Shown: positions 61,282-64,000 of the stretch, piece by piece
Numbering within the stretch: the first letter of the stretch is position 1
Layout of the letters: each line of letters starts with the position of its first letter
From: Cricetomys ansorgei
Taxonomy: Eukaryota; Chordata; Mammalia; Rodentia; Nesomyidae
Direction: 5' to 3'
Assembly (NCBI GenBank): GCA_026225945.1
Contig: JAMJFZ010001261.1
Coordinates: 1 to 64,000, forward strand
DNA: 64,000 nt
Notes under the pieces: generated by a model
What the model was told of the DNA's origin: nothing
Databases searched by the model: none
What the model saw: only the letters and a program-made list of their open reading frames with translations
Made by a program: the position numbers and the translations under genes

Positions 61282-63172
61282 TCAGACATCAGCCCTTGGA
61301 CAGATGTCAGGCTTTCAGTAGGTTTTAGGTTAGTTCAATAAGCTCCTAGTAACCACTCTGTGGAGCTAAAATCTCTGTTAGGCCCTTGAATACCACGTAG
61401 ATTTTCAGATCTGTGTGTTGTGATGGTTCTTCTTAGAGTTTCTGAAAGAGAGGAGCTGGTAAGAAAAAGAGTACTGCACACATGGAAAGAACCCTAAGTC
61501 CTCTTGTGTTTGTGAAGAACTTTGAAAATCCTTTTGTAGACATCTATAATACAGCTGAAGGACTGATTAGGCCTTGTTTCCCTGAGTCACACTGGGAATA
61601 TCCTATTCTCGCTAGTTCATGTGTATAATATGTTAAGAATCCATCCTTACGATTCAAAGGTTCAGCATCTTTTCCAAAGGCATTAAATGTTAAAAAGGCC
61701 CAAAATGAAGAATAAGATAAAGGTGCCATTTTTTTTAGATGTTAGGTATGAGGACTTCTGGTGGAGAAAATGTGGTGCTAGATCCTTCTGATATCTTGAA
61801 GATATCTTGATCTGTACTAAATATATGGAAGCCTCCTTGTACATGGGTTGCCTCACTGAATATCCTTTTGTTTACATTGTAACATATGCCCCCTACTTTT
61901 CCAGAACTATTCTATGTGACATTCTCTGCATATTAGAGAGAATGATGATAACTTTATTCTACATGTATAGACAGTGTCAGAGACCCTTGGGAGAATTGCA
62001 AAGGTCTGAGTGAATTGTGAAAAGAAGGGCCCACATCCAGCCCCTTTTATATATTTTGTGAATTGTGAAACCACTTGAGCTAGATGGTAATATCCAAACA
62101 CCACCTTTGTATGTGTGTCAGATCCCAGAATGCCTCAGAAGATGTGGATGATATGACATCATTTGGTGTACAAATGTCTAGATTCAAGAAACAAAGGTGT
62201 CTGTGAAAGATTCCAGCACTCCCTCATTGGTCATTTATTTCTTATCTGTGCCTCTTAGTCAGAAAGAAATATTTTGGGACTCTCTGAGGACTGCTAGGAA
62301 TTTGCTTGCACTACAATTGTCTACATAGAATGGCCACAAATCCCCAACACAAGGATGGGAAGACTCTGAAGACCTTCATGTATATGTGTTTTTTGCTAGA
62401 GCCACCTTAGAAGAAACTGCAGCAATCTACAGAAATGCCTGCAGAGATGCACAGGGTCATATATTTCCTAATGTTTAATCAGTATATTGTAAAGTTGTTT
62501 TGCTGCACATAAGGGTATGGTCTACAGCTCCTTGTATTGGTGTGTCTTGTGTCTTGTCCTTTGGTCGTGTTGGGAAGATGTTGCAGCACCCTTCATATAG
62601 AAGATACTGAGCTCTCTCTCCTATATTTGGAATTGCTTATGCTTTTTATGAAGATTATGCAATTTCTGAGTCCTAAAGAATTGTAGAGTAAATATGACAT
62701 TTGTCACATTGTTTTGTGTGAGCCCTCCCTGTGCAGGAAACACAGAGCAAAGGCAATTTGGGACATAGAGTGCAAACTTAAGTCATTGTGATCTGATGAT
62801 ATTATGAAGCCTCTTTGTTTCAGTCTGTTTTGTGGAGAAGAGGAAATGTTCAGGCTCCCTTTGCAAGAAAGAGAATGTGTGAAATTATCTGCATGTGAGG
62901 CAATAGATATGAAGCTCCATTCTGTAATTATAGACAGTGTCAGAGACCCTTGAAGGAATTAAAAATATCCAAATATCCACTGAGAATGTGAAAAATGGGC
63001 TGTAGCTAATGTTGATCTCCCAGTTTATAGTACTTTTTGGGTATTTCTCATTGCACAGATGGAATGAGATTTGATCTAATTTTAGCAGATTTAAAATGGA
63101 TGTGGCCATTTCCGTAGGGGAAATTAATGAAACCCTTCTCAGGAAAGAGAAACATTATTCTCTCTAATATGC

Positions 63173-63230
63173 AGAGAGAGAGAGAGAGAGAGAGGGAGAG
63201 AGGGAGAAAGGGAAAGAAATAGAGAGGGGG
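63173..63230 (+). repeat. (GA)n purine tract
   Basis: Block A' counterpart of 4426-4479, with added GGGAAAG and GAAATAGA interruptions. Confidence 0.93.
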
Positions 63231-64000
63231 GAATTTCCATATTTCCACACACTCATTGTCAGATGTGGAATATGTGAGGATCTCTTGGAGATAAATGTTT
63301 GGTTTTATTCCTTTTACATATTGGAAAAAGATCAGACCTCCATTTGCATAAAGGGTGTTTAAAACACTATTGTTCAGATGGGAGGAAATTCTGAAACTCT
63401 TTGGTAGGCCTGGGCAGGTGTCAATCTTATTTTGGTGGAAGTGGACTCTCTAGAGCCCCTAATATGAGAAGGGGATATCTTAGGCCCTCTTTTGAGAGGT
63501 ATTCACTCTCAATCTTCTTTTGGTTGAGTGAATATTTTAGGATACTGTGGAATTTAGAGGTAGGGCAGAGGCCTTTTTGAAAAGAGTTGGAATATTGGAG
63601 AACCCATATGGCAGTAGTAACTTTAGAGCCTGTTGGTAGGATGATGCATATTTTAAACAGGATTGGGCAGAGGATATTTGTCTAAATTGTTTGGGGGACA
63701 TTTAGAATGTCTAGGATCCCCCTGGCTACAGGAGAAATATGAGGCCCTTTTCATGAGAGTGAAAAAGTATGTCTTGTCCTTCCAGATGTATATCAAAAGT
63801 CTCAGCAACCCATGGGCAGATGTTCACATTCCCATTAACACTCTGATTAGATTTGAATGTCCTTTAAAACAGTTTGATAGAAGGGGAAAGTTTCAAGGAC
63901 CATTGAGTATGTGCGGGAATATCAATTTCAGGTGGGTCAGAAGAATATGTTCAAGGTACTGTACCTTTGAGAGAGGCTCTCCTTCTTGAAATTGTGGATA

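Larger units (their letters stand above)
58735..64000 (+). repeat. Block A': segmental duplication copy 2
   Basis: This is the direct-orientation partner of 1-5255. It keeps the same order of landmarks: a TG microsatellite, a GA tract, and the recurring 'gacagtgtcagagacc' words. It is cut by the right edge of the window. Close similarity begins abruptly at about 58735. The sequence just before it belongs to the same degenerate family but is only distantly similar, which suggests that the duplication boundary or an older unit junction lies there. Confidence 0.95.

Noticed and set aside
63663..63989. 108-codon frame in block A' as a gene
   Set aside because: The block A copy (5008-5244) is open only for the last 78 codons because of a one-base indel upstream. 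There is no domain and no conserved start.
1..64000. tRNA, rRNA, snRNA or microRNA genes
   Set aside because: Only tRNA-derived SINE heads were seen. No intact cloverleaf, rRNA or snRNA sequence was recognised, and hairpins in the satellite are repeat-wide rather than discrete.
1..64000. Vomeronasal or olfactory receptor genes, common in such rodent regions
   Set aside because: No long single-exon receptor frame or recognisable seven-helix motif occurs on either strand.

Overview
This window is mammalian nuclear DNA from a murine rodent, probably mouse; rat is not excluded. The evidence is degenerate B1, B2/B3 and B4/ID-type SINEs, rodent Lx-like LINE-1 pieces, a solo ERV LTR, long CA/TG/TA/GA microsatellites, few CpGs and high AT content. 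No intact protein-coding gene is visible. Nearly all long reading frames lie inside repeats. The best gene-like signal is a pair of small exon-like segments with matching splice phases at 54384-54494 and 55598-55699, with possible terminal exons after them.

Layout: (1) 1-5255 is block A, built of degenerate units of about 1 kb. It recurs almost unchanged as block A' at 58735-64000, and older units of the same family fill about 57360-58734. (2) 5256-11689 is mostly single-copy sequence with scattered old SINEs and purine-rich tracts. (3) 11690-15300 holds inverted LINE-1 3' pieces, TA microsatellites, a first stretch of a 'TGATGTCA' degenerate satellite and a LINE-1 3'UTR. (4) 15315-21150 is a low-copy family called unit C here, carrying a solo LTR at 18267-18844. 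(5) 21151-24279 is SINE-bearing single-copy sequence. (6) 24280-28035 is a decayed LINE-1 (end of ORF1 plus ORF2). It is followed by the main satellite array (28595-32960), a spacer, more array (34215-34872), a LINE-1 3'UTR (34872-35150) and two further unit C copies (35160-41290). (7) 41360-52800 (block B') is a direct second copy of 26266-36666 (block B), with an extra segment of about 0.9 kb. (8) 52801-57359 is AT-rich sequence with a B1, the exon-like segments and one old interspersed repeat.

The dominant process is duplication. Two nested direct segmental duplications are visible: A/A' about 58.7 kb apart and B/B' about 15 to 16 kb apart. They sit on older tandem families, namely the A units, unit C and the satellite. 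The satellite is the most distinctive element. It alternates spacings of roughly 83 and 148 bp and repeatedly carries TGATGTCA, often as the near-palindrome TGATGTCACATCA. In both B copies it lies between same-strand LINE-1 ORF2 and LINE-1 3'UTR sequence. Family names come from recognition by eye; no database search was possible.
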